Positions 36,340-47,648 of a DNA stretch of 64,000 nt are shown one piece after another. The notes under the pieces are model-generated. The model saw nothing but the letters and a program-made list of their open reading frames with translations. It had not been told where the DNA came from and did no database searches. Positions within the stretch are counted from its first letter, which is position 1. Each line of letters begins with the position of its first letter. Location: assembly GCA_036023115.1 (NCBI GenBank), contig JAYKKT010000064.1:5171001-5235000 (forward strand), written 5' to 3'. This stretch comes from Brasenia schreberi. Lineage: Eukaryota; Streptophyta; Magnoliopsida; Nymphaeales; Cabombaceae. The position numbers and the translations under genes are program-made.

Positions 36340-37974
36340 GAGGTTTTGTTCATTTATTTTATATTTATGTAACTTTTTTGGCCTTGTGTCAATTTATATA
36401 GTGCTTTTATTATTTTATTATTTATTTTTTGGGTGTTTATTGTATATGATAGATTAAGATTTAAGATGTCATAAAGATATTTTCAATTTGAAACACATTT
36501 TAACAACCTAGCATGATAATGGTATACTTAAGTGGAAAATAATTTTAGTTATAAACTTATGAGTGACAGAGTTCCTCAATTGATGTGTCACCCAATAGAA
36601 ATTGGGAAAGAGGTTGTGCCTTATATCTTATCGACAAAATTAGGAAAGTAAAGAAGCCATTAAATGATGGTATTTGTGAAAAAGAGTATGAGGTTTTGAA
36701 GAATTAGAGCATGTTAGTGATATTGATAGTATAAGCGTCACCCAATAGTATTACTACTTATGATGCTAGGATAGAGGTTGATTACAGTAGTTTTGTATCA
36801 AAGAAGAATAAGAAGAGGATTATGAAAAAGGATATAAGTTACGGAAGAGAAAGAGTAGAAAAAGATCATCTTCTTGTATATCTTTTGGTGTGGAGTAATT
36901 TTTTCTCATAGTATTACACCTCACTATATGTTTGGAATTCACGTTGCTATGTCTATTAAGTAGATGAATGAGTTGATAGATCTTGTAGCGAGAAGATGGT
37001 TTCATAGTGCATACTACATTTTTTGAGTCATTGCTAATATTAGGTTGGGGAATAAGATGTTATCTTATAATAAATTAAGAAAAAATTTATCATATAAGGT
37101 CGCAGTTGGAGAGTATTGTTCTAATTCAAGGAAAGAAAATCTTGTGTACCATCATATAATATATGGGTGTCTAAACAAATTATTATTTTTTAATTAAACT
37201 ATTGTCATAAAAGGTTTATATTAATCAAACACATAAACTATGATTTAGCTTATGCTAATACTAAAACAAAGTCTTCTCTCACCTGTTAAAAAAATACAAA
37301 CACTTTCATTCAAATAATTAATAAAAGCCAATGTTTGTGAGTTGGCTTGATCCCCCATCAAACTGGTTGAACCGAGAACCAGCCATGTGTCTGGTTCAAT
37401 CCACTAAGTGAATTGGCTTGCAAGAAGGTCATCAAGAACCAAACACATTGGAATGCAAACCGATTGATTTTCTTTCTTTCTTTTTTAGTTTTTGTTATTA
37501 TTTACTTACTTTTATGTTTCTTTAAATTGCTTATTTTATATTATATTACATATTTTTAACATGTTGTACACATTATATATAGGAAAATTGGATCGTTCCC
37601 ACTCCTGATATGTTTACTTATGTTCACCCATTATTTTTTGATAACATTAATATAATTTAAAAAATTTAAAAAAATTTAAAAGAAGGCAAAGGATAATACT
37701 ATTGCACTCATGCTTTCGAAAGACAATAGCCTCACATAAGTGAAGCACATTAACATAATCCAATCACTATTATATATATATATATATATGAAACTATTAT
37801 CGAACAAACTATGGTTGGACCTAGTCTAACCTCTTTGGTAGTAAATGGGTGCCTTTTCATTGCATGGTTACATAAAGCTTATATGAAAACATAAGTATTT
37901 AATAACGTAAGAAAAACATAAATAACACAAGAAGGTGTCTCCAAGATAATTAATTATAGAGGTGGCTCATATAA
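35894..37974. other. AT-rich intergenic stretch with TA microsatellites
   Basis: A TA run lies at about 36290-36336 and a shorter one near 37.77 kb. No conserved protein motif was recognised; all frames are short and rich in stops. Confidence 0.5.
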
Positions 37975-38007
37975 AAGAACCAATCGTTTCAAAACAATGA
38001 GTATGGA

Positions 38008-38095
<88 letters not shown>

Positions 38096-38126
38096 AAAGA
38101 GCCAATCGTTTCAAAACAATAAGTAA
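37975..38126. repeat. Long (TA)n flanked by a direct repeat
   Basis: An uninterrupted TA run at about 38010-38092 lies between two copies of ccaatcgtttcaaaacaat, one at 37979-37997 and one at 38102-38120. The pair suggests a local duplication around the microsatellite. Confidence 0.85.
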
Positions 38127-38528
38127 GGATAAGACAAAGGATATATATATATACATATATATAAGTAGATTCTAAAAACAAGCTAATGATAAATAGAGTT
38201 ACTTTATCTAAGAAAGACAATAGATATATATAAAATGGGGGACGAGGTTTAACACACAAGCATGTGTACCTACTATTGGATCCGGCAGATTGCTTGTGTC
38301 TGACCACAGGAAAAGATAATGAAGTTGTGAAAACAACATAAAAGGACAAAGAGTAGGGAGAAATTGATTGAAAGGGCATAATGGTAACCAGACATGGTTA
38401 GCTTCACCGGCAGGGGGTTGCATCTTGTAGTTACTTTTCCGTATTTTGATGGGTGTCAATTGTCCACTCAGAGTTACGGAATGATCTTTTTCACGCGTCA
38501 ATGTATTAAATATTTTGCATTCTCAAGA

Positions 38529-38825
38529 GGGGCATCGTCGTTCACAATCGACGTTGTGAATATCGTGTTTGGCAATTTGTGCTGCCCAACCCGCTCCGCT
38601 CCGCTCCGGGTTCTGCTAAAGGTTCGCTTAGGGCATACAATCCCTTCTATGGTTTTGCTCTACCTCTTTATGTATATATATGGGGCATCGTCGTTCACAA
38701 TCGACGTTGTGAATATCGTGTTTGGCAATTTTTGCTGCCCAACCCGCTCCGGGTTCTGCTAAAGGTTCGCTTAGGGCATACAATCCCTTCTATGGTTTTG
38801 CTCTACCTCTTTATATATATATATA
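38529..38825. repeat. Tandem duplication, ~153-bp unit with internal hairpin
   Basis: The block from ggggcatcgtcgttcacaat to ttgctctacctcttta occurs at 38529 and again at 38682. The first copy has two extra ctccg pentamers (ccgctccgctccgctccggg). Each unit contains TTCACAA-TCGACG-TTGTGAA, a perfect 7-bp inverted repeat. Confidence 0.9.
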
Positions 38826-38870
38826 TATATATGATATAGAAAGAGAGAAAATGATAGAGAGAGAGTGTGT

Positions 38871-38971
38871 GATCGATGCTTAATTGGGCGGGTTTGTATC
38901 GTGAGAGAAAATGAGAAAATGAGAGAGAGAAAGAGAGTGATCGATGCTTAATTGGGCGGGTTTGTATCGTT
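38871..38971. repeat. Two 68-bp-spaced copies of a GATCGATGCTTAATTGGGCG block
   Basis: gatcgatgcttaattgggcg plus ggtttgtatcgt occurs at 38871 and 38939, separated by GA-rich sequence. Together with the 153-bp duplication just upstream, this shows local instability. Confidence 0.9.
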
Positions 38972-39077
38972 CCACCAACCTAATTACCAGTTGTTGTCTT
39001 TCACTATCTTTCTCATTATTCTTTAAAACCATCTTTCACTAATCAAAATTGTTGTCATTAATACTAAAACCATTTAA

Positions 39078-39247
39078 CTCCGCCCATGTAAGGGATCATC
39101 CTTGCATTGCCGGTCCCAAGCCCGGATAAAGGAGGAGGGTTGTGTTAGGCTTCTGACAGCAAGCGTAAAACTTCGTCGGATTTTACAACATGGATTACAA
39201 AAATAGTATGGGAAAAGGCTTAGTTGTTGTTGTAGTTGTTGTTGTTG
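39078..39247 (+). mobile_element. Complete 170-bp RTE-derived non-autonomous element
   Basis: The element is bounded by a perfect 19-bp target duplication, taatactaaaaccatttaa at 39059-39077 and 39248-39266. It begins ctccgcccatgtaagggatc, carries cggtcccaagcccggataaa and aaacttcgtcggattt, and ends atagtatgggaaaaggctta plus GTT repeats. The front matches the presumed 5' UTR of the 5.55-7.33 kb LINE and the back matches the LINE 3' tail; no protein-coding part lies between. Confidence 0.9.
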
Positions 39248-39404
39248 TAATACTAAAACCATTTAAAAATCTTAAATATTTATATATAAGTGGTTTGATG
39301 ATAGTTTTAAAGAGTAGAATAATAGTAAAATTTGATGGAGGATACGGTGGTTGTATTGGTGGAATCATGCAAACTGTTCGATTAAGCATTCTCTCTCCCT
39401 CTCC

Positions 39405-39407
<3 letters not shown>

Positions 39408-39477
<70 letters not shown>
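39408..39477. repeat. (TA)n microsatellite
   Basis: About 70 bp of TA; source of the spurious YIYIYI frames on both strands. Confidence 0.95.
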
Positions 39478-39480
<3 letters not shown>

Positions 39481-39679
39481 AGAGATAATGATATATGCTC
39501 AATAAAATACCTGATTAAATCTTGTCCAACATTTTCACCGTTGAATCGCGAGTACATAGAGTATAATAATATATTGTTTTTATATTCAAATATTTATGTC
39601 ATTGATAGTGTCGATCGAATGATGAAAATACTTGAGAAAGATTGAGCATGAATTAGTCATTCTCTCTCTCCATATATAT

Positions 39680-41455
39680 ATATACATATATATGTCTCTT
39701 TTTATGTGTCTATGCATGTCCCCTTTGTGTCATGTACTCTGTTATCTGTTGGGAAAAATAAACCTGACCCAGGGTTCAGGTTGGAGCCGGGTATTCCCGA
39801 TCCTAACGTTACCAAGTCTGAGTAATTTGATCATGATTCTTGCACTGAGCGAATCATGTTTTAATTGCAAAATCTCAAAAAACTTAATCAGACCTATGTA
39901 CGTAATAGAATTGTGATTTACATGTAAACAACCTAATATGGTTTCGATTATTCATTAGGCTTAGTTCGGGTTTTAATGCAAAAATTAAAAATTGGATGAG
40001 AAAATAGAATCCATTTGAAGTTTGGGTTGGCCTGAGACTGAATGGCGTAAATTTCCGCACAAGTCTTCTCTCATGATAAGATAGGTTCGCAGGAGTTCGG
40101 GAAGGCCAGAATTGCTGCTTGGGATCGCTCTCGGTGAGAATAGGAGTCACATTCATGTGTGATTTTGATTCACAGGCTGAACCAAACGGGCATACTTTAT
40201 TATTTTTTTAAAGGTAAGTGCATAATTCCGAAGGTGGATGAAACTAAATACAAATAAACATCTATCACTATTAAATATTAGGACAAAGAAGATATCAATT
40301 TGTTCGCTTTGGAAAATATATTGCAACCAAACAAGAGTATTTTTGTCCTCAAAGAAAACCTTTCATACTATAGAATTATTGAGGTGTCTTTGTTGATGTG
40401 GCTTGAATTCGTGTTGAGATACTACTTGAAAAAGGTCGCATGAAATAAGAGAATGCCATAAAAAAAGCATTGAAATACATGTCACTATGTAATTACAACA
40501 TTTTACGCAATAATCATTGGTTTTGAAATCTTTTTTCTGTGCTAAAATGTTTACATGTCCCTCTATCTAAATAATAAAAAGATGTTTATTGTGAAACTAA
40601 ATTTTGTGACTAATTAGGAGTTTGCTTTCATCTCCTTTTTAAAATAAAATCAAATTTCAAATTATCCGTTGAAAAATAAAGATGTTTAAACGAATTTGAA
40701 CATAAAGAGTGTATGCATTTACAACTTTGATATATATATAAAAGATGATTTGGTTTGGTTTTGATGGTTCAGTTTCATCCGACAAACCGGAAATTGAACC
40801 AAGACCCACAGAATGGTGGGCGAGAGTCTAGTTGGAGGTTTCCGGTCTGGAAGGGGTTTAGTCTCATTGCCATCCCTGAATCCTTCATGTCTAATTTATC
40901 CTTTCTCAAGACTTGGTGATAAAAAGCTTTTCGTTTTTTTAATTTATCCACAATAGAAAGTATTTTTATACTTTTATAAGATATATTAAATGTTTTATTG
41001 TTTTATCAACTTAATCAATTATGTTAAAGGTCAAACAATTGATAAAGTGGATTTGAACATGAGTGAGATGTGCCCAATATATATATATATATATAATACC
41101 CCCGTGAGTGTGTGAATCCTAAACTATATTAGTAGATATGATGGCGCATAACTGTTCTTTGCGTGTTTCTTTTTCAAACCCTATTAATCTTTCAATACTT
41201 TGCAGACCCTCCTCAGTTTTTCCTTCTCTACATGAGCATCAATCATTGGTACTGTATATAAGTATATACAGTTAATATAATAATAGTATAAGCACAAATT
41301 TTGTTATTTATTTTGTCTCATTATTGAAGTATAAATAATACAAACTGAACCATTTTTTACTTTGTAGTACATAAATAACTTTCTAAGTTTTTGTACTATG
41401 ATATAATTTGGGTACGTTGCGGCTTCATATTCATTATTTACTATGTAACTGTCTG
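39680..41455. other. AT-rich intergenic stretch, nothing recognised
   Basis: Short open frames only. A stretch near 40.78 kb has ccggaaattgaacc and ttccggtctgg, like the GGTTC-rich remnant at 41.46 kb. Confidence 0.5.
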
Positions 41456-41459
41456 TATT

Positions 41460-41935
41460 AGCATTTAGAACCAAACCAAACCGGAATCAATGGGTTGGTC
41501 TGGTTCTGTTCCATGTACTATAACGGTTGTAGCAGTTTGGCTCGGTTCTCTAAAAAGGCTGATAAGTGGTTCGGTTCAAGTAGGCTCCGATTTACCAAAC
41601 CGGAATCAATGGATTGTTCTGGTCCTGTTCCATACCATTATAGCGATTTGGTTCGGTTCTCTAAAAACAATGAGCTGATATATGGTTCGGTTGAAGTAAA
41701 CATGTCCAGTTCCGGTTAGCCTAGAACCTGTAACCTTAACCGAACTGGCCTGGAACTGGTTCTAGAGCCACCTGTTTCGGTTGGTTCTGGAACTGAACTG
41801 AGTGGTCCCGTTTTCAGGTTCAACCAGTTCCTGATCCAATTGGAACTGCTGGGCCTGTTCGGAACCAGCCATGTCTGGGTTCGAGGTTGCGACTAGAACC
41901 AAACCGAACCGAACTGGGACACGGACACCCTAAGC
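41460..41935. repeat. GGTTCGGTTC-rich repeat, likely end of a DNA transposon
   Basis: Dozens of variants of ggttcggtt, ggttctgg and accaaaccgg occur on both strands. On the minus strand the right edge reads tagggtgtccgtgtcccagt, a form common at the ends of plant non-autonomous DNA transposons. A similar block at 42.36-42.60 kb may be its partner. Confidence 0.45.
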
Positions 41936-42234
41936 ATCATTAACCTCATCTCAAAAAACCCTCCCCCAGAGCTCAGCTTTTTCATAGTCAACGAAAACCC
42001 ATTGCCAAATTAAATAAATTATTAAGCTTCTGGTTCGACCCGAATCTGGCCATGCTAAACCCGTCAAGATCAAGGTCTTGTAACAACTGAATAGATTCAT
42101 TTACCAGTTTGAGTCAGACTCACAAATCCAACTCTATGGAAAATTTAGGTCAAATCTGGATCCAACTGGAGTTTATTAAGATTCACAAGGTGTAATTATT
42201 ATCAAAACTGTATCTTTTTGGGCAAGCCGAAGTT

Positions 42235-42320
42235 GGACGCATACTGAGTTCGAACTGATGACCTTCAACTTGTGAGTCGACCCCTAGTCATTTGAGCTAT
42301 TACCCGTTGTGCAAAACTGT
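42235..42320 (-). mobile_element. tRNA-like SINE fragment
   Basis: On the minus strand, gggtaatagctcaaatgact (A-box-like) precedes ggtcatcagttcgaactc (B-box-like), followed by cttcggcttgccc and an A run, as in tRNA-derived SINEs. Single copy in this window, so the call is moderate. Confidence 0.45.
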
Positions 42321-43542
42321 ATTTTCTTGTCCAAGTGTTATAGAAGATGGGTATGTCGGCAAGGAAAACCCAGCAGGACCTAGATGGCCGGTTCGGAGTA
42401 AACTGGAACCGAACCTGGATCAGGCAGACTTAACATCCGATTTAGAACCGTCGGTTCTGGTTTAGGTTTTAAACTGTTTGGAACTGAAAAAATATTTAAT
42501 TTTTTTTGAATTGTTATAAAAAATATATGGAATCCGGCCCCGATTTAGTTCTGGTTGAAACTACCAGGGTGATTCAAAACCGGCCATGTCTACTAGTCCC
42601 ACCCTTACATGCATGGCATTTTCTATCAAGCTCAACTTATATGCACGCACTAATAGTAGCTCATGAGAATTCAGATTGCAAACTACGTGCTCAACTTCAA
42701 CATTCACGATATGATGTCATTATGGAAAAATACATTTCTTTAGCTGACTTATTTCTTTTTTCCTCTGATTAATTCAACATTCATGAATTAATGTCAATGT
42801 GGGAAAATATGAAGAGCTTGTTTAAAAGTTCAGTAGTAGGAATCAACCGCTAAAACCTATAGTTTAGAAGATGAATTATTTGATGTTGTATAATGTGACA
42901 TAGAACATTTAAACTGTCTTTCATCAAACTTAATGATCTTTACGAACCGATACCTACTGTTCCCATTCAATCCATCAGCCCAAACTTTGAAGGGAAACTC
43001 AAGAAAACCAAATATGAGGTGAATCACAAGTATCAAACTCATCTTCCAGCAATGCACAAAGCTATATTCAGGTCCTAGGACATCAATGATCAGCCAACTT
43101 GGAGTTCGATTATAAGCATCATATAGAATTTACTAACCACATACAAATGACATATCGAGTTCTCTAAGTCCCGCAGGTCGTACATGCATATTGCTGAAGT
43201 CGTGAAAGTCAAGATAATACCGAAAATCTTACCAAGCATGGTTAATGAAGATAAGGCTTCAATGGTCAGGCCACTGCTCTCTTCTTCCCACACACCATCG
43301 ATGCATTGCAGATTACAACCAATTCCATAATGTTCACAGTAGTGCCGAATAGAAAGTTAGACACAAATAGGAAAAAGAAAATTTGCATACACATATGTAT
43401 CAACCCTGCATCCTGTAGTAATTTTTAGATTATCAAAGGTACAAGTATGGAGAAAGATGATCCCTTTCCATTCACGATACAACATATTCGATGATGTATA
43501 CATTGATTTCAGTCTGTTTGTCAACTAAAACTAAATGAAAGA

Positions 43543-43861
43543 CCATATACATAATGAGGTTATTAGAAACAAATTGGGAGCTGCATCAATTGAGGATAAA
43601 ATGAGGAAAAATCGTTTAAGATAGTTTGAACATATAAACATGACCCAAGGACACTCCCGTAAGAAGATACGAAAAACTAGATCGTGAAAATGTTAAAAGA
43701 GGAAAGGGATGACCACAAAAGTGTTGGAAAGAAACAATAAAGAATGATCTAGTTTACATTGAGTTAACTGCTAACATGACACATGATAGAACTCTATGAA
43801 AACAAAGAATCCATGTAGCCAACCCATCTAGTATGGGAAAAGGATTAGTTGTTGTTGTGTC
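43543..43861 (+). mobile_element. RTE-type LINE, 319-bp 3' fragment with target duplication
   Basis: It has RTE C-terminal sequence (IEDKMRKNRLR-like, broken), the shared tail atccatgtagccaacccatc and tagtatgggaaaaggatta, and GTT repeats. aactaaatgaaaga flanks both sides at 43529-43542 and 43862-43875. Confidence 0.85.
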
Positions 43862-44146
43862 AACTAAATGAAAGAGATCGAGAAGCATAAACCTACTGCC
43901 AAAAAGCTATTGACAACATAAAGAAACGCATAACATGAAACTCTACAAAAAAAAAATGAATGCGTATCATGGTCGTGCATAAAAAAAAAAAAAAATCAGT
44001 AGCCAAAACCAAGCACCGCATCGATCATCGAAGTTGATCCACCACCACCACCGCCACTAACAACAACTAAGCCCTTTCCCATACTAGACAGGGTCGGCTA
44101 CATGGATTCTTTGTTTCCACGAAGCCCTATCATGTGTCATGTTAAC

Positions 44147-47100
44147 CAATGTTGTAAAAACCATATCGATGCCCGTATCGCACTGGGCACCGATATGGTT
44201 GTATCGTACGGTACGATACACAATTTTTTTTAAAAAATAAAATAGAATAATTTTAAAACTTCAAAAGTTAAAATTAATGAACAAAACATGTATACCACAA
44301 TGAAGAAGCACTCATACTATAACAAAAACATTTCCATAACAAGGCTACAAGCATCCATAAATATAATTCCATAATCCATGATTCCATATTCCATAATCCA
44401 TACCATTAGGCATTAACTATTAGGATCATAATCATCAAAGTTACAATTACAACTTACAATTATCAAAGATGAGAACGTTACAAAGTTACAAATAAAAGTT
44501 AAAATAAATTACAATAATCCACAACATGGATCATAATCAACAAAAGCATTATAATCAACGTAGTCAGATCACCATCATCATCATCATCATCTCCTCCCTC
44601 TTCTTCCTCCATATTAGGATCTGCCCATCCAACACCTTCGGTTTTATTTTCATCGTCTCCAATTCCAAGTTCTGCTTTGGCTTCGAGTGTCCTCCAATTT
44701 TCATCCTTTAAAATGATAAGGGGCTCCTCCTCTTCGATCCAATCGTCAAAAATATCAACATTTTCGTAACTCAACGGGTCATATGGCATTCCTTGTCCTT
44801 CTCACATCTTTTTGTATTTGCCTATAAAAAAAGAATATTTAAATTATAAAGAATATCAAATACAATATAGTTACATCATTATTAATAAGATTAAGAAAAA
44901 AGTCAAGAACTAAGCAACAACAAACAATATATATTTTCTAATTATTACATTTGCCTTAACTTAATGTTATAGGCAAAGTATACCAAATCACAGAGTCGAG
45001 CATGCTCCCGTCTGTTTCACTTTTTAGTGTAAATGCATTCGAAAAAAAACCAATTCCTCTCGCACCCACTCGAACTTCATGTTATAGGCAACGTATACCA
45101 AATCATGCAGTCGAGCATGCTCCAATATATTTTGCTTTTTCGTGTGAATGCGTTCGAAAATACTCTAATTTCTCTCACACCCACTCAAACTAAATGTTTG
45201 GCTCGCTAAGTAAACCTTACCAAATTTGGTGCATATACACCAAAACAAGCCCACCATTCATTTGAAATAAAACACGATAATGATTAAAAAGAAACACATG
45301 GAGTTAATTAATTAATAACTTAAATGAATATCAATAAAAACACAATACTTGGTTGCAGTTGGGAGCAGAGTTGGATTGTAATTGACCTTCCAAAATCTCC
45401 AACACTTTGTATATACTTGCTTAACTCTAAATAAACAAATATTACAAAGAGTAGATCAATCTTCAACAAGGTCAATTACATTTGAGATACCCTTTTTCAC
45501 TTCTTCATCTTCCACAAAGTTAATAGAAAATTGAATAGAAGGTTTAAGAAAATATGCAACAACATGCAAATCATGATGCATTGCAGTTTCAACATGTATC
45601 AATTATCTTCTAAACTTTCTTTAAAAGTGACTGCTTGCGATCAAGGTTTGCTTATATTTTCAATTTGGCCTCATTCATAACATCATATATATAAGGCATA
45701 ACAGGTATATCTTCACTATCCACCATCCTCATTACATTAACTAAAGATATAGTCATCCTCAAAACTTTGCTGCAATTTTTCCAAAAATCAGCATTGAAAA
45801 CAACATCTGTCACAGTAATCTCCTCCCTCTTTGTAATCCCCTCCCTCTTTCTAAACCAACTCATAAAGCCCATTCATTAGATGCAAATAATTTTTTTAAT
45901 ATATTTTTATGTATGACAAGACTTTACACAGTAATGACATTTGTAACAAATCTTGTCAATGAAGGCCTAATCAATTCCCTTCCGGCTGTATGAATTTGCA
46001 TCAAATGCAATACAGAAGAATGATTATAAATAAACTTCCTAAAATCTTCATGCATTAAGTCTATGCAATGTGCAACACATAGAGTCCATACTAAGAATGG
46101 ATGGTTTGCCTAAAGCATCTTACTAGCTACTCTAAAATTTACAGCATTATCAATAATGAATAAAAAAATATTTGAAACACCGACTTCCTCAATAACTTCC
46201 TAAAAAATAAGGAGTAAATTATCTGTAGTTTTATCAATATGGGATAAATCATATGATTTTAAAAATAATGTACCTTTGTGATAATAGACTAGAAAGTTTA
46301 CCAAATACCTATGCTGACTATCTATCCAACCATCAGTCATAACAAAACATGATGTATCCTTTCACGATTCCCTAAATTCAGACCTCCATACATTAACAAT
46401 ATCAACCCATTTCTGCAATAATGTGTCTCTTAAAGCATGATAAGTAGGGACTCTATACCCTGATCACACACTTGCAATAGCATCTGTCATACTTTGAAAA
46501 GAAAATGAGTTTGCAACGTTGAAAGGGAGACAATTTTCATAAAAAAATTCAGCAAACTTTAAATCTACTTTCTAAATTACCTCCTTTGAAGCCATAACTG
46601 ATCTAATGGCTAACTGAGCTACAGGAGTCGTACGTGGGAGAAAAAATGAAGGCATCCCACTAGATCCACTACCTCCTCTTACTCCTCCTCTAGTACCCCT
46701 CGTAGGCATCGGGTGAGTAAGAGCTCTTGTAGTAGAACAAGAGCCAACTCCACTCCTACTACCACCAAAACCTATACTTTTTCCCTTTTCTCGCCTTTTC
46801 CTCCTATCTTCTATCATCTATTATTCAATCTCAGCTACGCCATGGAATTCATCACCACCGTGACCATACATCCCCTAAGCAGTAGTATCTTCAAATGGTT
46901 AACACATATCTCAACCACCTATTTATACCCTCTCTCTTACCCTTAATCTCTTATTATCCTTCGAAGTCTTCAATACCTGCTCAATCTCATACTTCATTGT
47001 TTCAAAAACCGGAGGACATGCACTAGCATCCTTTTTCGTTCCCGCAAGGTGATGTTTCATATAAGAAATACTATAATCTTTTACAGTATTGCAAAACATA

Positions 47101-47625
47101 CTTGTTCATAAGCCTATTGTCTTCATCCACCAGAGTGCAATATTTCAAGCCGGATTGACTCGATCAAAAGCCATTAAGATAAGAGTGAACAATCAACAAG
47201 AAGGAAAAGACTTTTTAGAGGTTAGAATGCCAAATGAAAGAAGTATGATACATATTTGACAAAAACCCTCGAGATTGGGAGTTGGATTGAGTAAAATACT
47301 TGAGAATCTTGTGAATAAACCACAAAATCAAGAAGAACAAGGTAAGAAGAGGATTTGCAAGCAAGGAAATGACGTAAAAAATGATTTGGAAAGAAACAGA
47401 AATGAAATCTGTAAGTTTTGGATTTCCGTAATTTATAAAAGAAAAATTGACATCGACTCGTACGATACATGACGTATCGTACAATACGGTATGATATACC
47501 CCCGTATCGTATGATACAACACGATAAATCGTGATAAGCGATATGAGCCCCTGTATCATACCATATCTTCATACGATACGCGATAAAATTATACCATACA
47601 ATATGATACAATTTTTATAACATTG
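44147..47625 (-). mobile_element. hAT element, second long copy, nested in the LINE
   Basis: The ends read caatgttgtaaaaacc at the left and ttttataacattg at the right, with subterminal cgtatcgcac, atcgtacggtacgatac and similar motifs at both sides, like the 17.65-21.29 kb element. The internal minus-strand sequence is a heavily decayed transposase. Flanks are catgttaac and cagttaac, which share gttaac but are not a clean 8-bp duplication. Confidence 0.75.
44499..46817 (-). pseudogene. hAT transposase, heavily decayed
   Basis: Minus-strand blocks in the same order as the copy at 18.2-20.7 kb: a Ser/Gly/Arg linker ending GMPSFFLPRTTPVAQLAIRS (46.57-46.82 kb); a stretch meaning roughly CFVMTDGWIDSQH (46.3 kb); a central part FWKNCSKVLRMTISLVNVMR and DSEDIPVMPYIYDVMNEAK (45.65-45.87 kb); and the acidic C-terminal exon with VGWADPNMEEEEGGDDDDDD (44.5-44.79 kb). 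The dimerisation exon lies near 44.95-45.2 kb in degraded form. Many stops and frame breaks are present; a BED-finger remnant may lie near 47.0-47.1 kb. Confidence 0.7.
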
Positions 47626-47648
47626 CAGTTAACTCACAATAAGCTAGA

